Notes: generated from the letters alone by a model not told the origin. 64,000 nt of DNA from Planctomycetota bacterium (GCA_002748355.1 PDSF01000037.1:1-64000), one strand, 5' to 3'; shown: positions 40,914 to 49,578, numbered from the stretch's first letter. Translations and numbers: made by a program.

Positions 40914-41972
40914 ATGACCAGGCTTCGCCTGCAAGCGCTACACAAGCGATTCGCCAATGATTCGGTCGCGGTCCAGTCTCTCGATCTTGAGATCCATAGC
41001 GGCGAACTCATGGTGCTGGTCGGGCCATCGGGCTGCGGAAAATCCACAACACTGCGCATGATCGCCGGCCTAGAGGCCCCAAGCTCTGGGCGCATCCTCT
41101 TCGACGCCGAGGATGTGAGCGAGCGCAGCCCACGCGAGCGAGATATCGCGATGGTCTTCCAGAACTACGCGCTCTACCCCCACATGAGCGTGGAAAAGAA
41201 CCTGATGTTTCCCCTGCGCATGCGCAAGGTCGCGAAAAACCAGGCACGGAGCCAGGCTCACGCTTTGGCCGAGAAACTCGGACTCGAATCACTATTGCGC
41301 CGCAAACCTCAAGAACTCTCCGGTGGGCAACAGCAGCGCGTCGCCCTAGGCCGGGCACTGATCCGCTCCCCCCGGGTCTTCCTCCTCGACGAACCCCTGT
41401 CCAACCTCGACGCCAAAACCCGCATCTCCATGCGCGGGGAGATCAAGCGCCTACACCAAGAACTGCAAACGACGATGGTCTACGTCACCCATGACCAGAG
41501 TGAAGCGATGGCCCTCGGTGACCGCATCGCCGTCATGCGCCAGGGAGTCCTGGAACAACTGGCGAGCCCCAAGGATCTCTACGAGCAGCCCTGCAACTGC
41601 TTCGTCGGCTCCTTCATCGGCAGCCCGGCCATGAGCTTCTACCCAGCAGAAGCCCGAGAGGGAGCCCTTCACCTCGCTGGGAGAACTCTCCCCGGCATCA
41701 CGCCGCCACCCTATCCCTGCCTCGTCGGGCTTCGCCCACACGAGCTGCGAGTACAACTAGCACCACAGAACGCAGCTCTCAGCGCTGAGCTAGTACAAAT
41801 CGAAGCGCACGGGCACGAGAGCTTCGTGACCGTGCGCTTCGGAAGTGAAGAGCTAACCGCAGTTGCCGAAGGGAGCTTCGAGGCCAAACCAGGCACTCCC
41901 CTGAGCCTCGAAGTAAAGCGCCGTACACCGCGCTACTTCGATGCGGCGAGCGGCAAGGCCCTCGCGACCTAG
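40914..41972 (+). CDS. ABC transporter ATP-binding protein, MalK/UgpC type
   Basis: ATPase subunit for a sugar or glycerol-3-phosphate-type importer. 352 residues: Walker A GPSGCGKSTT (~39-48), Q-loop VFQNYALYPHM, signature LSGGQQQRVALGRALIRSP, Walker B FLLDEPLSNLDAKTR, H-loop VYVTHDQSEAMALGD, then a C-terminal MalK-like TOBE domain (~240-345). No permease or binding-protein gene is next to it, so it probably energises a transporter encoded elsewhere, as shared ATPases of this type do. Confidence 0.9.
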   Translation: MTRLRLQALHKRFANDSVAVQSLDLEIHSGELMVLVGPSGCGKSTTLRMIAGLEAPSSGRILFDAEDVSERSPRERDIAMVFQNYALYPHMSVEKNLMFPLRMRKVAKNQARSQAHALAEKLGLESLLRRKPQELSGGQQQRVALGRALIRSPRVFLLDEPLSNLDAKTRISMRGEIKRLHQELQTTMVYVTHDQSEAMALGDRIAVMRQGVLEQLASPKDLYEQPCNCFVGSFIGSPAMSFYPAEAREGALHLAGRTLPGITPPPYPCLVGLRPHELRVQLAPQNAALSAELVQIEAHGHESFVTVRFGSEELTAVAEGSFEAKPGTPLSLEVKRRTPRYFDAASGKALAT

Positions 41973-43169
41973 CTACTCGGGAAAGTGCTCGACCTTGACG
42001 TCGAGCATGTCCCCGATGCGGTTGTATTCATTGGTAATGGCACGGCCGATCACAAGGCGCTGGATCTGGTTGGTGCCTTCGTAGATTTGAGTGATCTTCG
42101 CGTCACGCATGTACTTCTCGACCGGGTAGTCCTTGCAGAAGCCATAGCCACCGAACAACTGGACGGCGTCTGTCGCCACCTTCATCGCGGTGTCCGTCGC
42201 AAAGACCTTCCCCATAGCAGCGAGCTTGTTGATGTTCTTAGCGCCACTGTCAATCAGCTTGGCACTTGAATACACCAGCGCCCGCGCCGCCTCGATCTGC
42301 GTCGCCATGTCAGCAAGCCAGAACTGGTTGGCCTGCATGCTCTGCACAGTCTGACCGAACTGCTTGCGCTCCATCGTGTAGCGCATGGCCCACTCGAAGG
42401 CGCCCTGGGCCAACCCGAGCCCCTGCCCGGCGACTCCGGGACGGGCTCGGTCGAGGGTCATCATTGCGTTGCGGAAACCGCCACCCTCTTTGCCACCGAG
42501 CAGAGCCGTCGCGGGCACGTGACAATCCTTGAACTCCAGCTCATTCACCGGGACCGTCCGAATACCCATCGTGTCTTCACGCTTACCGACCGTAAAGCCG
42601 GGCGTATCGCGCTCGACGATGAAGGCCGAAATACCGCGCACGCCCTTATCCGGATCAGTCAGCGCATAAATGGTAAAAATGCTGGCAACACCGCCATTGG
42701 TGCACCACTTTTTATCACCGTTGATGACGTATTCGTCACCATCCCTGAGTGCCGTCGTAATCAGGCTGCCAGCATCGGAGCCCGAGGCTTTCTCGGAGAG
42801 GCCAAAGGAGATCAACTTCTCCCCTTTGGCTACCGGCGCCAGGTACTTGCGCTTCTGCTCCTCGGTGCCGCCCAGGATGATCGGGAAGGAGCCGAGGGCA
42901 TTGACCGCAAAGGCCACGCCGACACCACCACAGGCCCGCGACAGCTCCTCGACGACGACACAGAGGTCGATGATGCCCGCGTCTTGGCCGCCGTACTCGC
43001 TCGGGATCCAAATCCCGGTCAGCTCGTACTTCTTCAGGGCTTCGAGGATCTCCCAGCCATACTCGCCGGTCCGGTCGAGTTCGGCCGCCATCGGCCGCAC
43101 ATACTTCTCGGCGACCTCGTGGGCCCTCTCCTTATAATCCAGCGTCTTCTGGCTCAGTCCTTCACTCAT
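41973..43169 (-). CDS. Acyl-CoA dehydrogenase
   Basis: FAD enzyme of fatty-acid or branched-chain oxidation, 398 residues. Conserved: LTGIWIPSEYGGQDAGIIDL, LISFGLSEKASGSDAGSLIT, KKWCTNGGVASIFTIYALTD, GLAQGAFEWAMRYTMERKQF, and the C-terminal ITQIYEGTNQIQRLVIGRAI with the catalytic Glu (in YEGT). Short-chain/butyryl-CoA dehydrogenase style. Convergent with the ABC ATPase, stop codons adjacent. No electron-transfer flavoprotein genes nearby. Confidence 0.93.
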   Translation of the reverse strand: MSEGLSQKTLDYKERAHEVAEKYVRPMAAELDRTGEYGWEILEALKKYELTGIWIPSEYGGQDAGIIDLCVVVEELSRACGGVGVAFAVNALGSFPIILGGTEEQKRKYLAPVAKGEKLISFGLSEKASGSDAGSLITTALRDGDEYVINGDKKWCTNGGVASIFTIYALTDPDKGVRGISAFIVERDTPGFTVGKREDTMGIRTVPVNELEFKDCHVPATALLGGKEGGGFRNAMMTLDRARPGVAGQGLGLAQGAFEWAMRYTMERKQFGQTVQSMQANQFWLADMATQIEAARALVYSSAKLIDSGAKNINKLAAMGKVFATDTAMKVATDAVQLFGGYGFCKDYPVEKYMRDAKITQIYEGTNQIQRLVIGRAITNEYNRIGDMLDVKVEHFPE

Positions 43170-43382
43170 CGTCCTGCCTCGCAGTCCCTCGGGAATCCAT
43201 CGAAAGTCCGGCCACTATACGAAGAGACCCGCAGGATGCCCCATGCCTCAGCCGAGAAGGGCAGCGAAATGGCCCCCAGCGAGCCGAGGCCTTGGGCTCA
43301 AGATTCCAGCCGCAAGCCTCACCGACCGCTAAAAATAAGCAGCCTCACTCAGCAGCGGTGCGACAGAGGATTATCTACAAGA
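43170..43382. other. Upstream region of the acyl-CoA dehydrogenase, left of the scar zone
   Basis: No credible gene. It should contain the promoter of the minus-strand dehydrogenase; none stands out. From ~43376 the sequence becomes IS-derived. Confidence 0.5.
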
Positions 43383-43400
43383 GTTGCTTGACGCCCACCT
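43383..43400 (+). repeat. 18-bp direct repeat, left copy
   Basis: GTTGCTTGACGCCCACCT is identical at 43383-43400 and 47238-47255, with AAG-N also shared just before. The right copy is preceded by GTAAGCG, the usual terminus of IS66-family elements, so both are probably remnants of IS66-type ends. Confidence 0.8.
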
Positions 43401-43444
43401 GGATTCTTAGCGCCTATTGCGGACGCTGCGGGCTCTTCGAGGGG

Positions 43445-43621
43445 TCCCGGAAGACCTACGGTTCGGCCCGCATTCATCCGGTGTTGATCCGCCGATGCAT
43501 CGCCTGCGGTCTCAATAGGGTGGCTCGGCTCATGAGCCGTGCTGGGCTGCGGCCGATACCCAAGAAGCGTTTTCGACCTCAGACGACGGATTCGAAGCAC
43601 AGACAACCGGGGGTGTCAGAT
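43445..43621 (+). pseudogene. Fragment of an IS3-family transposase (OrfB)
   Basis: Only ~59 codons are left: SRKTYGSARIHPVLIRRCIA followed by CGLNRVARLMSRAGLRPIPK and KRFRPQTTDSKHRQPG. This is the HTH_21 segment just before the DDE domain of IS3-family OrfB, where YGSxRIHxxL, RVARLMxxAGL and TTDSxH are conserved. Both ends are truncated: the N-terminal OrfA part and the DDE core are missing. Non-functional. Confidence 0.85.
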
Positions 43622-43637
43622 GAACGGTGTAAACGAT

Positions 43638-43785
43638 GCCCGGCGCGGGTCTCAAAACTGACATCGTAAAGCACTTCCCGGCCTTCGAGGGTGAGGCCAA
43701 GACTACTGGCCTGAAGGTGGGGGCCCCGATCAGCACCGGTGTCGGGCCCGGACGGGTTTGGGGTGGTGTCAACTGCAAAGGACAT
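43638..43785 (-). pseudogene. N-terminal stub of an ABC transporter ATPase
   Basis: Starting at an ATG (43785) the minus strand reads MSFAVDTTPNPSGPD and then LQASSLGLTLEGREVLYDVS followed by FETRAG, the usual N-terminal strand pair that comes directly before the Walker A motif of ABC ATPases. The frame then runs into the IS-derived sequence and no Walker A follows. About 49 codons of the gene remain; it was cut at the IS junction near 43,620-43,640. Confidence 0.6.
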
Positions 43786-43918
43786 GGCGCAGAGCCATAC
43801 CGGGGCCCGCCCCTCCCTCCCGAACGCCCGGCGCGAGGTGCCGCGCGACTTCTTCTCGGATCTTCGCGCGCTATTGTCCCGCACGGCCCTGCTTGAAGCC
43901 CCGTCAGGAGACCCCTCT

Positions 43919-45199
43919 ATGCCCCAAAGCGCCACTCCCCAATCCTCCCAGCGCATTGCCTATCTCACCAGCCAATACCCGGCCCCTTCTCACACCTTCA
44001 TCCAGCGCGAAGTGACCGCGCTTCGGGCCATGAACCGCCAGGTGGATACCTACTCGGTGCGCGGCCGCCCCGACGACCCTCACTCCGGCACCGAAGAGCG
44101 CGAGGCTGCCCGCACCACCACCTTCCTGTTGCAAGAGGCAAGGAATCCCGCCAGCCTGATCCGCGCGAAACTTGCCGCCTGGGCGCATCCCGGCCGGGCC
44201 TTCCGTGCCCTACGGCTGGCCTTTGCCACCAGCGCCCCCGGCCCCCGCGCCCTGCTCTACCAGATGTTCTACTATGGCGAGGCCTGCATTCTGGCCCGCA
44301 AGCTGCGGCGCACCGGCGCCACCCACCTGCATGTGCATTTTGCCTCCGGTGCGGCCAACGTGGCGCTCATTGCCTCCGAACTCACCGGCCTGCCCATGAG
44401 CTTCACCCTCCACGGGCCTGCCGACCTTTACGAGCCCTACCGCTGGCATCTGGGCACCAAGGTGGAACGCGCCGCCTTCGTGGCCTGCATCAGCCATTTT
44501 GCCCGCAGTCAGGCGATGTTCTTCTCCGATGCCAGCCACTGGGACCGGCTGCGGATCATCCATTGCGGGGTTGAACCGGCCCGCTATCAGCGCCCGCGGG
44601 TGGCGCACGAGGGGGTGCATCTGGTCTTTGTCGGGCGTCTGGCGGCGGTGAAGGGCCTGCGGGTGCTCATCGAGGCTTTCGGACGCGCCAAGCCGCAGGT
44701 TCCGGGCCTGCGCCTGACCATCGTCGGCGACGGGGACGACCGCCCCCACCTCGAAGCCCTCGCCGCCCCCTTTGGCGATGCGATACGTTTTGCCGGCTAT
44801 CTCAACCAGGAAGAGGTGGCCGAGGTGCTCGCCACGGCCGATATCTTCACCCTGCCGAGCTTTGCCGAAGGGGTGCCCGTGGTGCTCATGGAAGCGCTAG
44901 CCAGCGCCATGCCGGTGATCTCGACCCACGTGGCAGGCATTCCCGAACTGGTCGAAGACGGGGTCAGCGGCTATCTCGTGCCCCCCGGTTGCACCGAAAG
45001 CCTGCGGGCGCGTATCGTCGACCTTGCCGGTAACGCTGACCTGCGCCAGCGCATGGGCGAAGCCGGACGGGCCAAGGTAGCAGCGGAATTCGACATCGCC
45101 CAGGAAACCGCCCGCCTCGCCTCGCTCTTCGACGGCAACCTCGGGGACAATCCACGCCCCGAGCCCGCTGCCCCCGGTGAGCCCCGAACTCCAGCATGA
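43919..45199 (+). CDS. Glycosyltransferase family 4 (GT-B fold)
   Basis: 426 residues from ATG 43919 (CAGGAG site); the frame is open upstream to 43739. N-terminal GT-B domain with IAYLTSQYPAPSHTFIQREV, LHVHFASGAANVALIA, FTLHGPADLYEP; C-terminal GT4 domain with VFVGRLAAVKGLRVLIEAFG, FAGYLNQEEVAEVLATADIF followed by TLPSFAEGVPVVLMEALASA, the EX7E motif region. Likely adds a sugar in exopolysaccharide synthesis. Codon and base use (very GC-rich third positions) differ from the flagellar genes; the sequence style recalls alphaproteobacterial EPS clusters. It begins the IS-bracketed segment. Confidence 0.9.
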   Translation: MPQSATPQSSQRIAYLTSQYPAPSHTFIQREVTALRAMNRQVDTYSVRGRPDDPHSGTEEREAARTTTFLLQEARNPASLIRAKLAAWAHPGRAFRALRLAFATSAPGPRALLYQMFYYGEACILARKLRRTGATHLHVHFASGAANVALIASELTGLPMSFTLHGPADLYEPYRWHLGTKVERAAFVACISHFARSQAMFFSDASHWDRLRIIHCGVEPARYQRPRVAHEGVHLVFVGRLAAVKGLRVLIEAFGRAKPQVPGLRLTIVGDGDDRPHLEALAAPFGDAIRFAGYLNQEEVAEVLATADIFTLPSFAEGVPVVLMEALASAMPVISTHVAGIPELVEDGVSGYLVPPGCTESLRARIVDLAGNADLRQRMGEAGRAKVAAEFDIAQETARLASLFDGNLGDNPRPEPAAPGEPRTPA

Positions 45200-45390
45200 A
45201 CCGGGCCAGACAAACGCAGCAAAGGACACGACATGACCACCCCTGCCTCCGCCCCGGCCTTCCGGCGTGTCTGCTGCTGCTCGCCGGCAACCTCGCCTCG
45301 GCCTACCCGGAGCTGGTTCTCGCCGGTGAGGTGGCGGGCGTGTGACTGGCGAGGAGGGGGAAGACGGTCTGCCATTCATCCCCCACACGG

Positions 45391-46028
45391 GCGCCGAAGA
45401 TCGACGACTTCATGCGCCCCAATCGGGTGGTCGTCGGGGTGGAAGCCGAACCTGCCGCCAGAGTCATGCGCGAGTTCTAGCAGCCCTGTCCTTGCGGGGT
45501 TTCCCGGTTGTTGTCACCGATCTGGCCAGCGCCGAAATGAACAATTATGCGGCCAAAGCCTTCCTCGCCACCATGATCACCTTTATCAACGAAGCCGAAA
45601 AAGGCCGGATGATCGACAAATTGCTCGACTGCAGTGGCGGCTGCTTCAACGGCAAGAGCCTGGCCGCGCTGGGGGTGACCTTCAAGCCCAACACCAACGA
45701 CATGCGCGAGGCCCCCTTCCTTACCCTCGTGCCGGCGCTCGTTGGCGGCGGGATACAGGTGCAGGTGACCAACCCTCATGGCGACCACGAGGGCAAAGCG
45801 CTGCTGCCCGGCGTTACCTGGTGTGACGAGGCCTATGAGGCCGAAAAAGAGGCCGACCTTGTGGTGGTACTCACGGAGAGGAACGAGTTCCGCGCGCTGG
45901 ATCTGGGGCGCCTGCGGAAAGGAATGCGCACCGCCGCCATGGCTGACCCGCGCAACGTACAGTGTGTAACCGACGCAACCCGCGCCGGCTTCGGGTGGTA
46001 TGCTTCCGTGGACTGCGGCGGGTATTAG
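45391..46028 (+). pseudogene. Decayed UDP-glucose/GDP-mannose dehydrogenase
   Basis: Pieces of a nucleotide-sugar dehydrogenase in two frames. Frame A, 45391-45480: KIDDFMRPNRVVVGVEAEPA followed by ARVMREF and a stop (family: DFxxPdRvVvGve...A). Frame B, ~45515-46028: AEMNNYAAKAFLATMITFIN, then directly GKSLAALGVTFKPNTNDMRE and LVVVLTERNEFRALDLGRLR. The NAD-binding Rossmann domain is missing and the central part with the catalytic Cys (GGSCFPKD in the family) is deleted between FINE and GKSL. Upstream, 45233-45390, more broken frames. Not functional. Confidence 0.8.
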
Positions 46029-46037
46029 GACTAAACG

Positions 46038-47033
46038 ATGACAGACAACGATACTTCCCAGAAACAGCCACAAACCCCGCCGCCGGGCAGGACCGGGGGC
46101 AAGGACCCGCGCACCTATGTAGTCATCACCCCCTGCCGAAATGAAGAAGACTACATGCGGCGCACCCTCGACAGCGTCATCGCCCAGACCGAACCCCCCA
46201 CCCTCTGGGTGATCGTGGATGACGGCTCCACCGACGGGGGCCCCGAGATTCTGGCCGACTATGCCACCCGCTACCCCTGGATCAGGGTCATCACCAAGCC
46301 CGACCGGGGCAACCGTGCCGTCGGTCCCGGCGTGATCGAAGCCTTCTATTATGGCTATGAGCGGATCAACCCGGAAGATTACACCTATTCGTGCAAACTC
46401 GACCTCGACCTTGAACTTCCCCCCACCTATTTCGCCACCCTGATGGACCGCATGGAAGCCGACCCCCGCCTCGGCACCTGTTCTGGCAAGGCCTGCACTC
46501 GGGTGAATGGCGAGCTCGTTTCCGAAGGACGGGGCGATGAGATGTCCTGCGGGATGAGCAAGTTTCAGCGTCGCACCTGCTTCGAGAATATCGGCGGTTA
46601 TGTGCGCGAGGTCATGTGGGATGCGATCGACTGCCACACCGCCCGTTACAAGGGCTGGCGCGCCGCCAGTTGGGACGAACCCGAGCTGCGGGTGGATAAC
46701 CTGCGCCCTATGGGCACCAGTCAGGGCAGCGTCTACAACGGCCGCCGGCGCCACGGTTTTGGACAGTGGTTCATGGGGTCCGACCCCCTCTATTACACGG
46801 CTTCCTGTATCCTCCACATGTTCAAGGAAAAGCCCTATATTCTGGGAGGGTTGGCCATGTGGTGGGGCTATGTCGGCTCGTGGCTGCGCCGGGTGCCGCA
46901 GTATGATAACCCGGAGCTGCGGGCTTTCATCCGGGCCTACCAGCGCCGGGCGCTGATCAAGGGCAAGGCGGCGGCCATCGCCGAGCAAGAGGCCGAACGC
47001 GCCCCCTTCTGGAACGGTGGCAAGAAAAGCTGA
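46038..47033 (+). CDS. Glycosyltransferase family 2 (GT-A fold)
   Basis: 331 residues. GT2 core: YVVITPCRNEEDYMRRTLDS, PTLWVIVDDGSTDGGPEIL, YSCKLDLDLELPPTYF (the DxD-like metal motif at DLDLE), and EVMWDAIDCHTARYKGWRAA. The C-terminus is amphipathic (YILGGLAMWWGYVGSWLRRV), suggesting peripheral membrane attachment. It appears intact although its neighbour is decayed. Same base-composition style as the GT4 gene. Confidence 0.9.
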   Translation: MTDNDTSQKQPQTPPPGRTGGKDPRTYVVITPCRNEEDYMRRTLDSVIAQTEPPTLWVIVDDGSTDGGPEILADYATRYPWIRVITKPDRGNRAVGPGVIEAFYYGYERINPEDYTYSCKLDLDLELPPTYFATLMDRMEADPRLGTCSGKACTRVNGELVSEGRGDEMSCGMSKFQRRTCFENIGGYVREVMWDAIDCHTARYKGWRAASWDEPELRVDNLRPMGTSQGSVYNGRRRHGFGQWFMGSDPLYYTASCILHMFKEKPYILGGLAMWWGYVGSWLRRVPQYDNPELRAFIRAYQRRALIKGKAAAIAEQEAERAPFWNGGKKS

Positions 47034-47232
47034 GCTAGGAGCTTGCGCCGCAGCTCTCCAGCATGGCTCAAATCGCCTTCCAGAGCGGGTTGCTGAGGTC
47101 GCCAGCTCGGATTTTTTCGAGCCGAGGCTACGGGCGTCCCCGCTGAGCTATGACGGAGACCGCAGGAGAGATGCGCCTGTTGGGGCCTCTGGGGCGATTC
47201 GGCAGGCCTTTGAGCGCTTCTTGCTCATTGCG
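47034..47232. other. Right flank of the glycan module
   Basis: No credible gene; a 72-codon open frame at 47017-47235 overlaps the GT2 end and has no recognisable content. It ends at GTAAGCG (47233), the presumed IS66 terminus. Confidence 0.5.
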
Positions 47233-48090
47233 TAAGCGTTGCTTGACGCCCACCTTGACTATCCAGCGGGTTGATACTTGCAGCCAGCGCCGTGCGTAGC
47301 AGGTTTGCCAGGATAACGGCCGCCGTTCCTCCGGTATTGTTCTGGAAGATAAGTTTCTTTCTCCCTACGGCAAAGGGGCACAGCGCTCTCTCTACTGGAT
47401 TATGATCAATCGACGCTCGCCCGTCACTCGCATAATAGGCCAGCGCATCCCACCGTCCTTACACGTAGCCGATGGCATTCGCAGCACTGCTCCTCGGTAC
47501 TGCCCGTGCGCTTTGAAGCTGGGGCCACGATCTGAGTGCATTCAGTATCGGAAGAGCCTGTTCCTGCCGGACCTGTTGCCGCTTGCCGTCATCCGCATCT
47601 TTCAGCTCTTTCTAGGTCGCGTACAGCTCGCCGATTCGATCCAAAGCCTCTTTGATATTTCAGGGTCTGTCGCCTTAATCTCGACAAACTACCGCCGCGC
47701 GTGAGCCCAACAGGCAACTTCGCTTGCGCCATCGAGCAAGAAGAGTTGCTCGTATCCAGGATAGGCGTCAGCTTAAATCAGACCGCGAAAGCCCTTGAGG
47801 ATTATTTCTGAACCATCTCGCTTGCGGCTTTCGGTGAAGTCGTGGAAGTGACGTCCATCGCGATCCTAGTAAACCCAAGTCCGGCCAGTTCGACGATTGC
47901 CGCTTGAGGCCGAAGCGATCGTTATGGGCTGGTCATCAGAAAAGAGGACATCGGAAGCCAGCACCTCTTTGCGCAGCTGATCGTAGATCGAGGTAAAGAT
48001 CTCGCTGAACTTCTTCGTGGAGCGCTGCAGCACGCTCCGGTTTAGATCGATGCCCTCAGAGGCATACTTCTTCTCGAGCCGGTAGATCCG
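47233..48090 (-). mobile_element. Degenerate IS66-family transposase remnant
   Basis: Read on the minus strand: YRLEKKYASEGIDLNRSVL and LRKEVLASDVLFSDDQP, then TGRTWVY-stop-DRDGRHFHD, LKGFRGLI-stop-ADAYPGYEQLFLLDGASEVA followed by CWAHARR, a frameshift region, and DGRASIDHNPVERALCPFAV followed by GRKKLIF. These are the conserved blocks of IS66 TnpC (DDE transposase) in correct order. At least two in-frame stops and frameshifts make it dead. The N-terminal half is missing. The element ends at 47233 with GTAAGCG, the usual IS66 terminal sequence. No tnpA/tnpB. Confidence 0.88.
47238..47255 (+). repeat. 18-bp direct repeat, right copy
   Basis: Identical to 43383-43400 (GTTGCTTGACGCCCACCT). Here it directly follows GTAAGCG at the end of the IS66 remnant. 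Confidence 0.8.
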
Positions 48091-48261
48091 GCCATTGACG
48101 ATCAGGTCGGGATACGTATCGCCATTCAGATCGATCCAGGTCGCCCCGCCACCGCGACTGGGGGACTTCGCAAAAAGATCCGAGCTGACGTCTCGGAAGT
48201 TCTTGGCGAAGAGCAGGGAAGGGAAAGCAAACAGCAAGAGTAGAACCAGCGCCGTCCTCAT
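48091..48261 (-). pseudogene. 5' fragment of an FG-GAP/VCBS-type secreted protein fused to the IS66 remnant
   Basis: The ATG at 48261 starts a clear signal peptide (ALVLLLLFAFPSLLFAKNF) followed by FRDVSSDLFAK and GGGATWIDLNGDTYPDLIVN, the calcium-binding FG-GAP/VCBS repeat pattern. At about residue 58 the frame passes without break into IS66 transposase sequence (IYRLEKKYASEG...) and continues for 131 codons in total to a stop at 47866. So the original gene has lost all but its first ~57 codons. The chimeric frame is open and could still be translated and exported. Confidence 0.7.
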
Positions 48262-48429
48262 GGCTTCCTCCTATTTCCAGTGACGGCGAATCGAGAGAGA
48301 GCGCCCCTCTCCAAGACCTCGCCGTTGCCGCCAAGTACCGCAACCAGGCACAGCTGCCTCGCCCCAGCAAAAGCGCGCCAATCCGGCTCCGGGCTTGTCT
48401 CGCGCCACGGCTGAGCCAGGATAGTCCGA

Positions 48430-48807
48430 ATGGAACACATGGAGCACGATTTCTCTGAGGAGATGAACCCAACGATCTTTGGAAAGATCCTTCGGGGAGA
48501 GATCCCGGCCGAGCTTGTCTGGGAGGACATCCACTGCATCGCTTTCGCAGACATCGAAGCACAGGCCCCACACCACTACTTGGTCATACCCAAGCGCCGC
48601 ATCGAGCGCCTCGCCGACATGACCGAAGAGCACCGCGCCCTGGTCGGGCACCTACTCTGGGTCGCACACGAAATCGCCCGCGAAAAGGGCTTCCTCGAAG
48701 ACGGCTTCCGCACGGTCATCAACAGCGGCGAAAAGGCCGGGCAGTCGGTATTCCATCTCCATGTGCACGTGCTCGGCGGCCGCGCTTTCTCCTGGCCCCC
48801 GGGCTAA
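48430..48807 (+). CDS. HIT-family nucleotide hydrolase/binding protein (HinT-like)
   Basis: 125 residues: TIFGKILRGEIPAELVWEDI, HHYLVIPKRRIERLADMTEE, and the catalytic triad HLHVHVLGGR near the C-terminus. Small single-domain HIT proteins hydrolyse purine nucleoside phosphoramidates. The second ATG (48439) or MNP (48463) may be the true start; the family core begins at NPTIFGKI. Intact and just outside the scar zone. Confidence 0.92.
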   Translation: MEHMEHDFSEEMNPTIFGKILRGEIPAELVWEDIHCIAFADIEAQAPHHYLVIPKRRIERLADMTEEHRALVGHLLWVAHEIAREKGFLEDGFRTVINSGEKAGQSVFHLHVHVLGGRAFSWPPG

Positions 48808-48844
48808 GCCCCGCCCCATCTCATTTCTCCCTACGAACAGCACG

Positions 48845-49426
48845 ATGCTTGACCTTCAACACTACTTCATCAAAGAACACGTTGGGCTCTTCAAACTCCA
48901 CGAGGCCTACGACATCATCGATCCGGAGACTCAGGAACTCATCGGGGTCGCCATCGAGCAGGCCAGCGGCTTCCGCAAACTCCTCAAGCTCGTGGTCAAC
49001 AAGACCCTGCTGCCCTTTGAGGTCGTGCTCCAAACTCCAAATGAGCAGCCCATCCTCCGCATCAAACGCGGCTTCACCTTCCTGCGCTCGAAGGTCAGCG
49101 TCTTGAGCGCCGATGGCCAAGAGCTCGGCTTCTTCCGGCAACGCCTACTCTCGCTCGGTGGCCGCTTCGACCTACACGACGCCAATGGTGAGAAGTTCGC
49201 CGAACTGAAGGGCAAGTGGCATGGCCTCAACTTCCGTTTCTTCGACCTCAACGACAAGGAGCTCGGTCAAGTCACCCGCAAATGGTCGGGAGTGGGCAAG
49301 GAGCTGTTCACCTCTGCTGACAACTACGTCGTCGCCCTCGAAGATGGGACCGATCGCCGCACGATCGGACCTCTGCTTCTCGCCGCAGCCCTCTGTGTCG
49401 ACATGGTGCTGAAAGAGAACAAGTAA
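48845..49426 (+). CDS. LURP-one/phospholipid-scramblase-like protein
   Basis: 193 residues from ATG 48845, 37 bases after the HIT gene. Contains the beta-barrel/central-helix pattern of the Tubby-C-terminal-like (LOR, scramblase) superfamily: YFIKEHVGLFKLHEAYDIID, QPILRIKRGFTFLRSKVSVL, FFRQRLLSLGGRFDLHDANG and KWHGLNFRFFDLNDKELGQV, ending in the hydrophobic helix IGPLLLAAALCVDMVLKE that closes the barrel. Role unknown; membrane binding is possible. Confidence 0.75.
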   Translation: MLDLQHYFIKEHVGLFKLHEAYDIIDPETQELIGVAIEQASGFRKLLKLVVNKTLLPFEVVLQTPNEQPILRIKRGFTFLRSKVSVLSADGQELGFFRQRLLSLGGRFDLHDANGEKFAELKGKWHGLNFRFFDLNDKELGQVTRKWSGVGKELFTSADNYVVALEDGTDRRTIGPLLLAAALCVDMVLKENK

Positions 49427-49578
49427 GCCCGGAGCAAGTCCCGCCGGCATGTGTCCCCTGGGCACCGGCGCCTTGGCAACAAGCCCCACCACCTCCCCCT
49501 TTGGAGAGAAAGCTCTCCACTTGTGTGCAGAAGCCTCGCCGAAGCTGCCGCAAAGCAACGCCTGACCCGAGACCGTTC

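Noticed and set aside
45477..46988. 503-codon minus-strand frame across the GT2 gene and the decayed dehydrogenase
   Set aside because: Antisense shadow in very GC-rich DNA; the plus strand carries clear GT2 motifs.
47017..47235. 72-codon plus-strand frame after GT2
   Set aside because: Overlaps the GT2 stop region, no homology pattern, ends at the IS66 terminus.
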